Source: Gemmatimonadota bacterium (GTDB lineage: Bacteria; Gemmatimonadota; Gemmatimonadetes; Gemmatimonadales; GWC2-71-9). Taken from it: a stretch of 64,000 nucleotides of DNA. The notes beneath the pieces are model-generated. The model ran no database searches, was not told the DNA's origin, and saw nothing but the letters and a program-made list of their open reading frames with translations. The position numbers and the translations under genes were made by a program. Below, piece by piece: positions 52,485 through 60,345 of the stretch (position 1 is the first letter of the stretch; every line of letters begins with the position of its first letter). Location: positions 372,001 to 436,000 of the forward strand of contig JADJPD010000003.1 in the NCBI GenBank assembly GCA_016713435.1. Direction: 5' to 3'.

Positions 52485-54175
52485 AGCTGACGAAGAGCCT
52501 CCGGCGGCTCAACGCCGTGGCCATGGGCGGGATGATCGTGCTCCTGCTCGCCATCGCCGGCCTGAGCATCTCCACCCTCCGCACCATCACCCGCCAGACG
52601 GCCGGGGACATCGCCGCGCTGGAGAACAGCACCCGCCTCGGCAACGCCCTCGTCTCCTCGGTGCTCGAGGAGATCCGCGCCGCCGAGCAGTACCTGCTGG
52701 CGCCCAACCCGGGCGCCCGCGCCCAGTTCCTGGAGAGCGGCGACTCCGCCTACGCCCACCAGGGCGCGCTCCGCGAGCTGGCGCACCTCGACCAGAACGA
52801 CCGCCGCCTCATCAACCAGGCCGCCTCCCGCCAGGCCGAGCTCGAGGTCGCCTACGCCACCGCGCACGCCCTGGCCGACATCGGCCGCCACGACGAGGCC
52901 CGGCTCATCGCCGCCCGCGCCGGCGGCGCCACCGACAGCCTCATCATGGTGGTCCGCGAGCTGAACGGCGAGCAGGCCACCCACGTGGCCGAGCGCGCCG
53001 CCCGGCTGCAGGCCGACGCCCGCTTCCGGGTGCAGCTCCTGGTGGTGGGCCTCGTGCTCGCGCTCATCCTCGGCATCACCGCCGGCCTGGCGCTGATCCG
53101 CGAGGTTGATCGCCAGATGGGCCGCCTCATCCAGGCCGCCGACCGCTTCGGCGCTGGCGACCTGCGCCCGGTGCAGCTCGCCGACATGCCGGTGGAGCTG
53201 CAGCGCCTGGCCGCCGCGCTCGACCACATGGCCGCCCAGCTCCGCGAGGTGGTGCAGGCCGTGGTCCGCGAGGCCCAGCAGGTCTCCGGCAGCGCCTCCG
53301 ACTTCTCCGCCATGAGCGAGGAGATCGCGGCCTCGAGCGGCGAGATCAGCGCCGCCATGGTCAAGATCTCCGCGGCCGCCGACCACCAGGTCCAGGGCAT
53401 GACCGAGGCGGACCAGCTCCTCACCCGCCTGCGCGAGGCCAGCGCCAGCAACGCCGAGGCCGCCCAGCGCGCCGTGAAGCTGGCGGAGGAGATCCGCCGC
53501 GCCGCCCTCCGCTACCGCGGGGACGTCGAGAGCACCCGCGCCACGCTCCTCGACATCCGCGGCGTGGTGCAGACCTCCGCCACCCAGGTGCGGGCACTGG
53601 TGCAGCAGTCGGACTCCATCACCAACTTCATCGACCTCATCAAGCAGATCTCCTCGCAGACCAACCTCCTGGCCCTCAACGCCGCCATCGAGGCGGCGCG
53701 CGCCGGCGAGCACGGCCGCGGCTTCGCGGTGGTGGCCGAGGAGGTGCGGCAACTCGCCGACTCGAGCGCCCGCGCCGCCGAGGAAGTCACCAAGACGGTG
53801 GAGTTCCTCCGCACCCAGATCCGCGAGATCGCCGAGACCATGCAGGTGGGCAACCAGAAGGTGGGCGGCGTCGAGGGACTCGCCCAGGCCGTGGTCCAGG
53901 GCCTCGACACCATCGGCTCCGCCATCGGCGAGGTGCAGGGCTCGGCCACGGGGCTGGCCCAGCAGGCCTCCCAGAACCGGGATGTGGTGGGGGAACTCGC
54001 GTCGCGCACGGCACTGGTGGCGCGGGCCGCCAGCGAGCACGCCTCCTCCAGCGAGGAGGTCTCCGCCGCGGCCGAGCAGCAGAGTGCCAGCACCGAGGAC
54101 ATGGCGTCCTCGGCGGCGGCGCTGCTCGATGCGAGCCAGCGGCTCACCAAGCTGGTGGGGGGATTCAGGACCTAG
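52481..54175 (+). CDS. membrane methyl-accepting chemotaxis protein
   Basis: This 564-aa receptor has a first helix at about residues 14-34, a helical four-helix-type ligand region (about residues 35-180) and a second helix at about 185-205. HAMP follows (RLIQAADRFGAGDLRPVQLA), then the signalling hairpin with tip SSQTNLLALNAAIEAARAGE and HGRGFAVVAEEVRQLADSSA. The N-terminal region resembles bundle sensors that contact binding proteins. GTG start coupling to the preceding lipoprotein gene supports a dedicated partner. Confidence 0.94.
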   Translation: MKLTKSLRRLNAVAMGGMIVLLLAIAGLSISTLRTITRQTAGDIAALENSTRLGNALVSSVLEEIRAAEQYLLAPNPGARAQFLESGDSAYAHQGALRELAHLDQNDRRLINQAASRQAELEVAYATAHALADIGRHDEARLIAARAGGATDSLIMVVRELNGEQATHVAERAARLQADARFRVQLLVVGLVLALILGITAGLALIREVDRQMGRLIQAADRFGAGDLRPVQLADMPVELQRLAAALDHMAAQLREVVQAVVREAQQVSGSASDFSAMSEEIAASSGEISAAMVKISAAADHQVQGMTEADQLLTRLREASASNAEAAQRAVKLAEEIRRAALRYRGDVESTRATLLDIRGVVQTSATQVRALVQQSDSITNFIDLIKQISSQTNLLALNAAIEAARAGEHGRGFAVVAEEVRQLADSSARAAEEVTKTVEFLRTQIREIAETMQVGNQKVGGVEGLAQAVVQGLDTIGSAIGEVQGSATGLAQQASQNRDVVGELASRTALVARAASEHASSSEEVSAAAEQQSASTEDMASSAAALLDASQRLTKLVGGFRT

Positions 54176-54189
54176 TCGCGAAAACGAAA

Positions 54190-54209
54190 GGGCCGCCCAC
54201 GGGCGGCCC
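54190..54209 (+). terminator. terminator for the chemoreceptor gene
   Basis: GGGCCGCCC-AC-GGGCGGCCC is a perfect 9-bp stem shortly after the stop codon. Confidence 0.65.
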
Positions 54210-54220
54210 CCACGAGGCGG

Positions 54221-54246
54221 AAAGGGCCGGCGTGCGCCGGCCCTTT
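54221..54246 (-). terminator. terminator for the lysine-rich protein gene
   Basis: AAAGGGCCGGCG and CGCCGGCCCTTT form a 12-bp stem. Read on the minus strand it follows the corrected stop at 54248-54250 at once. Confidence 0.65.
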
Positions 54247-54247
54247 C

Positions 54248-54600
54248 CTATCTCTTCTTCTTGGCCGCCGGCTTCTTGGCGGCAGCCTTGGCCTTGGCCT
54301 TCGACTTGGCCGGGTGCGCGGCCTTCGCCTTCTCCTTCTCGGCCGCCTTCTCCGCGCGGCGCTGCAGGCCTCCCGCACCTCGGCCAGCACCCGCTCGCCT
54401 TCCTCGGTGCCGAGCAGGTTGCGGCGGGTGGCGTAGCGGATCAGCTCCTCGGCATCGGCGAGCTGGAACTCGCTGAGCCGGGCGCCCGCCCGGATCACGT
54501 TGAGCATGGCGTCGGCCACGGGGCTCCGCAGCACGTTCGCGATGCCCGGCAGCGTCTCCAGGAGGGTCGAGATCTGCGAGGCGCCGAGTTCAGAGGCCAA
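54248..54600 (-). CDS. protein with lysine/alanine-rich tail, frameshifted
   Basis: A TTG at 54600 with GAGGAGG upstream begins LASELGASQISTLLETLPGI, then VADAMLNVIRAGARLSEFQL and EELIRYATRRNLLGTEEGER. In the sequenced frame the end becomes arginine-rich. Adding one base at 54367-54368 changes it to LQRRAEKAAEKEKAKAA and a tail of KSKAKAKAAAKKPAAKKKR, with a stop at 54248-54250 right before a terminator. The corrected length is 117 aa. The AK/PAKK tail resembles histone H1-like or nucleoid proteins, which suggests DNA or RNA binding by composition only. Confidence 0.7.
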
Positions 54601-54757
54601 CCTGACCTCCTCAATGGGTCGGGGGATGCTGGCTGAGATCACGCCGGCCAGCCAAACTGGCGGCAACGTACCACAGGCGCCGGGTGGGCGTCAAGAAACT
54701 CCTGCGTCGTAGCCCCCACTACTGCCCAATTCCGGTCAAAGTTGGTGCAAAGAGAAA

Positions 54758-54780
54758 CGCCGGACGGTCCTTGTCCGGCG
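54758..54780 (-). terminator. intrinsic terminator for the outer-membrane protein gene
   Basis: CGCCGGAC and GTCCGGCG form an 8-bp stem; on the minus strand it is followed by TTTCTCTTT. Confidence 0.8.
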
Positions 54781-54809
54781 TTCGCTGGTCGCGCCCTTCA
54801 GGTGACGAG

Positions 54810-55913
54810 TCAGATCCCGTAGCGCATGATTGCGCTGAACTCCCAGCCGAAGACGGACTTGGAGCCGCCCGAGGTTGCTGTCTTGACGCTCCCGAGATCC
54901 AGTCGCGCCGATGGCGAGAAAGTGAACTTGGGCGACAGCTGCATACGGAGCGCGGTCCCGCCGCCCACCAGCGTGCCGCTGCCCGACTCCGGCGACCAGA
55001 AGCGCGCCTCCACCACCGGCTCCAGGCTCGTCCGGGCACCCAGCGACCAGCGACCGCTCAGGCCCGCGGCCAGCACGTTCTCACGCTCCGTGGAGCCGCC
55101 GCTGGAGGCGGCGCGGTAGTAGTTCCACGCGTAGGTGGTGATCGTGCCGCCGGATGCGGGGAAGGTGTACTCACCGTCCACCAGCAGGCGGTTCCCCGGG
55201 TCGAAGGTGCCGCCGCCGAGCCCGCTCCCGCTCAGCTGGTCGCTGGCGAAGGTGCTGAACGTGGCGCCCAGCGCAAACCGGCCCTTCCCCACCAGGCGAT
55301 CCACGCCCGCCCGGATGCGGGTCTCGAGGCCCGGCTGGTACTTCACGCTGGTGCCGCCGCTGAACGGCTCGTACTCGGAGCTCCACCGCACGCTGGCCGC
55401 GAGCCCGAGGTTCCAATTCCCCGTCGTCACGGCGCCCGCGAGCCCGGGGGTCACCGAGAAGCCGGTGCCGTAGGTGTTCACCGGGAAGAGCAGGAAGTTC
55501 GACGCGGCGCTCGCCGCCACGCCGAAGCGCTGCAGCGTGGTGGTCTCGGGGCCGGTGGGGAGGTTCACCATCAGGCTGGCCACGAGCGCGTCCACGCCGA
55601 GCGTGTACGCCGCGCGCAGCTGGGTGTCGGTGATGTTGCTGAACGAGGTGTTCTTCCCGCCCTGCCGCACGGTGGTGACCGCGTAGTACGTGCCGAGGTC
55701 CACCGACAGCCGCTTGCCCACCGGGGCGGCGAGGGCCACGGGCACGGCGATCTGGCGCGCATAGTCGATCGGGAAGCCGCTCCCGTAGTTGTACTGCCGC
55801 ACCGTCACCCCGCCGACCACCGATCCCTCGGGGTAGAGGTTCTGGGCGGGGAGCGCCGCGGGCAGCGCGGCGAGCACCAGGGCGGCCGTGGCCGCAAGCG
55901 TGGAGGTCCGCAT
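54810..55913 (-). CDS. outer-membrane beta-barrel protein
   Basis: This 367-aa protein has a signal peptide (MRTSTLAATAALVLAALPAA) ending near AQNLYPEG. Alternating polar and aromatic strands with glycine turns run throughout (VVGGVTVRQYNYGSGFPIDY, GTYYAVTTVRQGG, NWNLGLAASVRWSSEYEPFS, ALGATFSTFAS, FGWEFSAIMRYGI at the end). The C-terminal strand lacks the classical final Phe but ends in an aromatic pattern. Its ATG overlaps the restored stop of the CsgG-like gene (ATGA). The role is unknown; the coupling suggests it works with that lipoprotein. Confidence 0.8.
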   Translation of the reverse strand: MRTSTLAATAALVLAALPAALPAQNLYPEGSVVGGVTVRQYNYGSGFPIDYARQIAVPVALAAPVGKRLSVDLGTYYAVTTVRQGGKNTSFSNITDTQLRAAYTLGVDALVASLMVNLPTGPETTTLQRFGVAASAASNFLLFPVNTYGTGFSVTPGLAGAVTTGNWNLGLAASVRWSSEYEPFSGGTSVKYQPGLETRIRAGVDRLVGKGRFALGATFSTFASDQLSGSGLGGGTFDPGNRLLVDGEYTFPASGGTITTYAWNYYRAASSGGSTERENVLAAGLSGRWSLGARTSLEPVVEARFWSPESGSGTLVGGGTALRMQLSPKFTFSPSARLDLGSVKTATSGGSKSVFGWEFSAIMRYGI

Positions 55914-57276
55914 CAGGGCCGGGTGATGATGATGATGATCGTGCCGGAGAGCGGCGGCGTGATGCCGTCGCCGCCGAAGGTCTCGGTGACGTCGGTGCGG
56001 GTGGTCGGCGTGCGGCTCACGGGGCCGGCGGCCCGCGTGGTCAGCGTGGAGCCGATGCTCGGCACGGTGTTGAGCACGCCCACGCGCAGCACCGCCTCGC
56101 GGGTGGGCGGCGTACTGCTGCCGCCGGGCACCGCGCCAAGGTCGAGCCGATCGCCCCCGCCCCCGATCCCGGCCAGCTCCGGTGCGCTGAGGGCCAGGGC
56201 CTGCGTGGTGCGGGCGACCGCGGTCTGCCGGTCGCGAGCGGCGCGGAAGTTGGGGTCGCGCGCCAGGGCGGCGCCATGGCAGCGGCGGCGGCCTGGTAGT
56301 CGCCGCGGTCCTCGGCCTCGAGGCCCTTGCTGAAGGAGAGGAACGCCTGCAGGTCTGCCGTCGGGCGCTCGCTGATGGCGCGGCGCTCGGCCGGCGTCAG
56401 GGTGATGCCGAGCTGGTCCACGAGGCGGAAGAGCACGCTCTTCTGCAGCGCGAAGAGCTGGGCCAGCTGGTCGTTGGCGCTGCCCGTGGCCACCACCGAG
56501 GCGCTGGTGGCATCCACGATGGCGGCGTCGAGCCGCAGGTTGGTCGTCCCGGGCTGCTCGCCCACCGAGCCCTGCACCACCCGCGCCGCGCGGAGCATGC
56601 GGCCCGAGCGGGCACCGGTGGCCGCATCCACCCGGTTGGCCTCGGCCAGTCGCAGCTCGTCCACCAGCGCCTGCACCCGCTCGCGCTCGAGCAGGGTGAA
56701 CTGGGACACCTTGGCCAGGTCGGTGATCATCAGGTGGGTGAGCCCGCGGGAGAGCGGCTCCACCTCCGGGTTGGTCCCGGTGTAGCGGAAGGGGAAGACC
56801 GCGATGCTGTTGGGCGTCGGGGCCTGCCGGGAGAGCTGGGCCTCCTGCGCGATGGCCTGCTGCGCCGCCACCCGGATCTCCCGGCGCGCCAGCAGCACCA
56901 GCCGGTTGTCGATCTCGGCCCGCTGCCGGTCGTTCCGGGCCAGCTTCTGCGCGGCCTGGTAGGCCACGCGCGCCGAGTCCATCTCGCCCAGTTCCTCGCG
57001 GGCCAGGCCGAGGTACACGGTGGCGGGATAGTTGGCGCGGTTCACCGCGAGCGCGCTCTGCAGCACGTCGCGGGCGCGGTCAAACCGCTTGGCGTCGTAG
57101 TAGGCGATGCCCAGGCGGGTCATCACGCCGGCGTCCCCGGGTTGCCGGGCCTGGGCGGCCTCGAGGGCAGTCAGGTTCTCGGGGGTCGGCGCGGGGGCGG
57201 GGGCCGAGCCACCGGCGCAGGCGCCGAGGAACACGGCACCAGCCAGGGCGGCCGGGTACCAAAGTCGCTGGGACAT
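55913..57276 (-). CDS. TPR plus CsgG/FlgO-like lipoprotein, frameshifted
   Basis: The ATG at 57276 begins MSQRLWYPAALAGAVFLGAC, a lipoprotein signal. Residues 35-130 form TPR-like helices (LGIAYYDAKRFDRARDVLQS, YPATVYLGLAREELGEMDSA). A CsgG/FlgO-type domain follows: NSIAVFPFRYTGTNPEVEPL, GLTHLMITDLAKVSQFTLLE and VVQGSVGEQPGTTNLRLDAA. The frame breaks at 56274-56275; adding one base gives ALARDPNFRAARDRQTAVAR and a C-terminal stretch to a stop at 55915-55913 that overlaps the next ATG. The corrected length is 454 aa. It may form an outer-membrane-associated assembly with the adjacent barrel. Confidence 0.82.
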
Positions 57277-57399
57277 GCGAACCCTAAGAGGGGAGAGGAT
57301 TTGAATGTACGGGCCCTGAAAGAGTCCCGGAAGAGGGCACCCCGGGGGGCCCAAACCCGGGCACCCGGGCCGTGGTTTGCGTCGCCCTTCGGTTGGCCG

Positions 57400-57405
57400 T
57401 ATCTT
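57400..57405 (+). promoter_or_regulatory. -10 hexamer TATCTT before zinc-ribbon gene
   Basis: TATCTT is preceded by TTTGCG (57376-57381) at 18 bp; the leader to the ATG is about 50 nt and contains AGGAAGG. Confidence 0.5.
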
Positions 57406-57463
57406 TGAACAAAGCGGGAAGATTGCCAGAACTTCCTCTTCCTCCCGCAGGAAGGACCGTCCC

Positions 57464-57703
57464 ATGGGACGTCGCGGGATCAAGGAGTATCGTCCAGCCG
57501 AGGCCTTGGTGCTGATCGCCGCTGATCGCGACCACAAGGTGCTCGTCTGCCCCTCCTGCAATACCCCGACCATCGACCGCACCCCCGCGCTGACCGACCA
57601 GTCGGCCGGACGGGTGAGCATGACCTGCGCCAAGTGCGGGCGTTCGGCCAGCTACCTGCTGCGCGCCTCGCTCGCCACCCCGGAGGATCCCCGGCGGCAA
57701 TGA
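57464..57703 (+). CDS. small zinc-ribbon protein
   Basis: This 79-aa protein has CPSCNTPTIDRTPAL followed by VSMTCAKCGRSASYLL, two CxxC pairs forming a zinc ribbon. AGGAAGG lies upstream of the ATG. It lies 29 bp before the MFS gene but that gene has its own -10. The function is unknown; it could be a nucleic-acid or ribosome-associated small protein. Confidence 0.8.
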   Translation: MGRRGIKEYRPAEALVLIAADRDHKVLVCPSCNTPTIDRTPALTDQSAGRVSMTCAKCGRSASYLLRASLATPEDPRRQ

Positions 57704-57717
57704 GGGCTCCCGCGCGT

Positions 57718-57723
57718 TAAGTT
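57718..57723 (+). promoter_or_regulatory. -10 hexamer TAAGTT, leaderless arrangement
   Basis: TAAGTT ends 9 nt before the ATG of the MFS gene at 57733. Confidence 0.5.
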
Positions 57724-57732
57724 CTCGCGGTC

Positions 57733-58872
57733 ATGGCCCCGACCGCCCTCATCTTCTGCACCGTGCTCCTGGACCTCATCGGGTTCGGGATCGTCCTGCC
57801 GTTGCTGCCGAGCTACGCCGCGCAGTTCTCCGCCGGCGAGACCGAGATCGGCATCCTGGTCGCCAGCTTCTCCCTCATGCAGTTCCTGCTGGCCCACTGG
57901 TGGGGGAAGCTCTCCGACCGGGTGGGCCGCCGGCCCGTGCTGCTGGTGGGCCTGGCGGGGAGTTCGCTGTCCTACCTGCTCTTCGCGTTCGCCGGCAACT
58001 TCTGGCTGTTGCTGCTCTCCCGCCTCGTGGCCGGCGCCATGGGCGCCACCGTCAACGTGGCGCAGGCGTACCTCGCGGACATCACTACCCCCGAGACTCG
58101 CCCCCGGGCGATGGGCCTCCTTGGCGCCGCCTTCGGCTTGGGCTTCGTGATCGGGCCGGGGCTTGGCGGGGTCACGAGCACCCTCAGCGACCACGCGCCC
58201 GGGCTCGTGGCCTCGGCGCTCACAGCGGTCAATTTCGTGCTGGCCTGGTGGTGGCTGCCCGAGTCGCGCCATGGCACGGCGGCACCGGCGGAAACCGCCC
58301 CGTTCGCCTGGCAGCACTTCGCGGGGCCGTTCGCCGCCACGGCGTGCACCACGGTGGCCTACACGGTGCTCTACGTGATCTTCCCGCTCGAGGTGGAGCG
58401 CACCCTGGGGTACACGCGGCACCAGTCGTCGTACCTCTTCGTGCTGCTCGGCCTCGTGGCGGTGGTGGTGCAGGGCGGGCTCATCGGCAAGCTGGTGCCG
58501 CGCTTCGGCGAGCGGCGGCTCATCCGCGCCGGGAGCCTGCTCATGGGCGTGGGACTGCTCTGCCTCCCGCTCGCCTTCCGGGGGGGCGGGAGCACGGCCG
58601 GCCTGGTGCTCCTCTACACCGGGTTGCTGGTGACGGCCACCGGCTCGTCCATGGTGGGGCCGAGCGCCGCGACGCTCACCAGCCGCCTTGCCGCCGAGGC
58701 GGAGCAGGGGCGGGCGCTCGGGATGCTGCAGAGCGTGGGCGCCATGGCGCGGATCGGCGGGCCGATCGTGGCGGGGGCGGTGGCGGCGGGGTTCGGGTCG
58801 TGGGTCGCGTTCGCCGTCGCGTCGGCGACGGCCGGGATCGCAGGGATCGTGGGCCTGGCCGGCACCGACTGA
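57733..58872 (+). CDS. MFS transporter, TetA/DHA1-like
   Basis: This 379-aa 12-helix major facilitator has DLIGFGIVLPLLPSYA in the first helix, the loop 2-3 motif WGKLSDRVGRRPVLLVGLAG, VNVAQAYLADITTPETRPRA and the motif C-like GLGFVIGPGLGG in helix 5. That combination is typical of drug:H+ antiporters of the DHA1 type, such as TetA and its relatives. The substrate is unknown. There is no adjacent repressor gene. Confidence 0.9.
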   Translation: MAPTALIFCTVLLDLIGFGIVLPLLPSYAAQFSAGETEIGILVASFSLMQFLLAHWWGKLSDRVGRRPVLLVGLAGSSLSYLLFAFAGNFWLLLLSRLVAGAMGATVNVAQAYLADITTPETRPRAMGLLGAAFGLGFVIGPGLGGVTSTLSDHAPGLVASALTAVNFVLAWWWLPESRHGTAAPAETAPFAWQHFAGPFAATACTTVAYTVLYVIFPLEVERTLGYTRHQSSYLFVLLGLVAVVVQGGLIGKLVPRFGERRLIRAGSLLMGVGLLCLPLAFRGGGSTAGLVLLYTGLLVTATGSSMVGPSAATLTSRLAAEAEQGRALGMLQSVGAMARIGGPIVAGAVAAGFGSWVAFAVASATAGIAGIVGLAGTD

Positions 58873-58891
58873 ACAACCTTCCTCATCGAAA

Positions 58892-58911
58892 GCGCGGCCC
58901 TTGGGCCGCGC
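58892..58911. terminator. hairpin GCGCGGCCC-TT-GGGCCGCGC
   Basis: A perfect 9-bp palindrome between the convergent MFS and lepB genes, the same hairpin as at 5437-5456 and 47703-47730. The left flank TTCCTC...GAAAGCGCGGCCC matches the degenerate copy at about 47640. Confidence 0.65.
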
Positions 58912-58924
58912 CCCAGCTCCCTGC

Positions 58925-59641
58925 TCAACGCGGCCTGAGCCCCACCCGGTCCCAGCGGATGGCCGAGAGCGCGGGGAAGCGCCCCCCCTCCGCCGGGTCG
59001 TAGCTGTAGTAGATGACGAGCGGCGTCCCCCGCACGCTGGCGCGCGGCAGGAAGCCCCAGTAGCGGCCGTCGTAGGAATCGTCCCGGTTGTCCCCCATCA
59101 TGAAATACTGGCCGGGCGGGACCACCAGGGGACCCCACTCATGCAGGTCGGGGGCGTAGCCGGTGGTGTCGCCCACGACGTAGCGGAGCTGCCACGACCG
59201 CATCTTGAGGCGATAGTCGGGGCTCTCGCTCTTCGCGCCGTCGCGCCGCAGGGCATACGGCTCCGACACCAGCAGCCCGTCGCGGTAGAGCTCCCCGCCG
59301 TGCATGGCCAGCGTGTCCCCGGGCAGGCCGATCAGCCGCTTCACCACCTTCCGCCCCTCCTCCTCCACCGAGTCGAACACCAGCACCTCCCCGCGCACCG
59401 GCTCCCGGAGCGCGGGGAGGCGGATGCCGAGCAGCGGGATCTCGGGGCCGAAGACGGCCTTGTTGACGAAGAGGTGGTCCCCGACGAGCAGGGTGTTCTC
59501 CATGCTCGGCGTGGGGATGCGGTAGGCCTCGACCAGGAAGGTGCGGAGGACCAGCCACAGCAGGATGGCGATGAGGAGGAACCTGGCCCACTCCCGGAAC
59601 ACCTCCTGGAAGGTCGGGGAGTGGTCCGGGGCGTCGGTCAT
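58925..59641 (-). CDS. lepB: signal peptidase I, copy 1
   Basis: This 238-aa leader peptidase has one N-terminal helix (FLLIAILLWLVLRTFLVEAY), then RIPTPSMENTLLVGD with catalytic Ser, GRKVVKRLIGLPGD with catalytic Lys, and the conserved box MMGDNRDDSYDGRYWGFLP. The ATG at 59641 overlaps the stop of the second copy (ATGA), so the two are cotranscribed and translationally coupled. Confidence 0.95.
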   Translation of the reverse strand: MTDAPDHSPTFQEVFREWARFLLIAILLWLVLRTFLVEAYRIPTPSMENTLLVGDHLFVNKAVFGPEIPLLGIRLPALREPVRGEVLVFDSVEEEGRKVVKRLIGLPGDTLAMHGGELYRDGLLVSEPYALRRDGAKSESPDYRLKMRSWQLRYVVGDTTGYAPDLHEWGPLVVPPGQYFMMGDNRDDSYDGRYWGFLPRASVRGTPLVIYYSYDPAEGGRFPALSAIRWDRVGLRPR

Positions 59642-60342
59642 CGCGGGATGGTGAAGATCCGGTTCCAGCGCGTGGCGGTGAGGAACGGCAGGGGGCGCCA
59701 GCTGGCCTTGTCCCAGCTGTAGTAGATGATGAGCGGGCTGCCCGTGACGTTGCGGCGGGGGAGGAAGCCCCAGTAGCGGCCGTCCCACGAATCATCCCGG
59801 TTGTCGCCCATGACGAAGAGCGAGTCCGGGGGGACCACCAGGGGGCCCCAGTTGTTGCGGTCGGGGTTGTAGGTCTCGCGGTCGCGGCCCACCAGGCGGC
59901 CGGCGGTCCAGTCCCGGATGCGCGAGCGGTTCTGGTCGGGGTCGCTGGGCCGGTCGTAGTGGGCCCACGGCTCCTCGACGACCTGGCCATTCCGGTACAG
60001 CACCCGCTCCCGCATCTCCAGCGTGTCGCCGGGCGTGCCCGCCACCCGCTTCACGACGTCGAGCCCCGCCTGCTCCACCGAGTTGAACACCACGATGTCG
60101 GCGTGCCGCGGGTCCCGGAAGCCGGGAATGCGCCAGCCCACGAGCGGGACGTTGATCCCGTACGTGGGCCGGGCCACGAACAGCACGTCGCCCACGAGGA
60201 AGGTGGGCACCATCGAGGGGGACGGGATGTAGAACGCCCCCACCACGAACGCCCGCAGGAAGAGCCACGCCACCACCGCGATGGCGATGCTCTTGATCCA
60301 CTCCTTGAGGCCCCCGCCCTTCTCCGCCGCGCCGTCGGCCAC
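59638..60342 (-). CDS. lepB: signal peptidase I, copy 2
   Basis: This 234-aa paralogue begins at GTG 60342 and has YIPSPSMVPTFLVGD with catalytic Ser, GLDVVKRVAGTPGD with catalytic Lys, and VMGDNRDDSWDGRYWGFLPR. The two copies are of similar length but clearly diverged, so the duplication is old and they may prefer different pre-proteins. The gene lies 3 bp downstream of a TolB-like gene on the same strand and is probably in its operon. Confidence 0.95.
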   Translation of the reverse strand: MADGAAEKGGGLKEWIKSIAIAVVAWLFLRAFVVGAFYIPSPSMVPTFLVGDVLFVARPTYGINVPLVGWRIPGFRDPRHADIVVFNSVEQAGLDVVKRVAGTPGDTLEMRERVLYRNGQVVEEPWAHYDRPSDPDQNRSRIRDWTAGRLVGRDRETYNPDRNNWGPLVVPPDSLFVMGDNRDDSWDGRYWGFLPRRNVTGSPLIIYYSWDKASWRPLPFLTATRWNRIFTIPR

Positions 60343-60345
60343 CCG

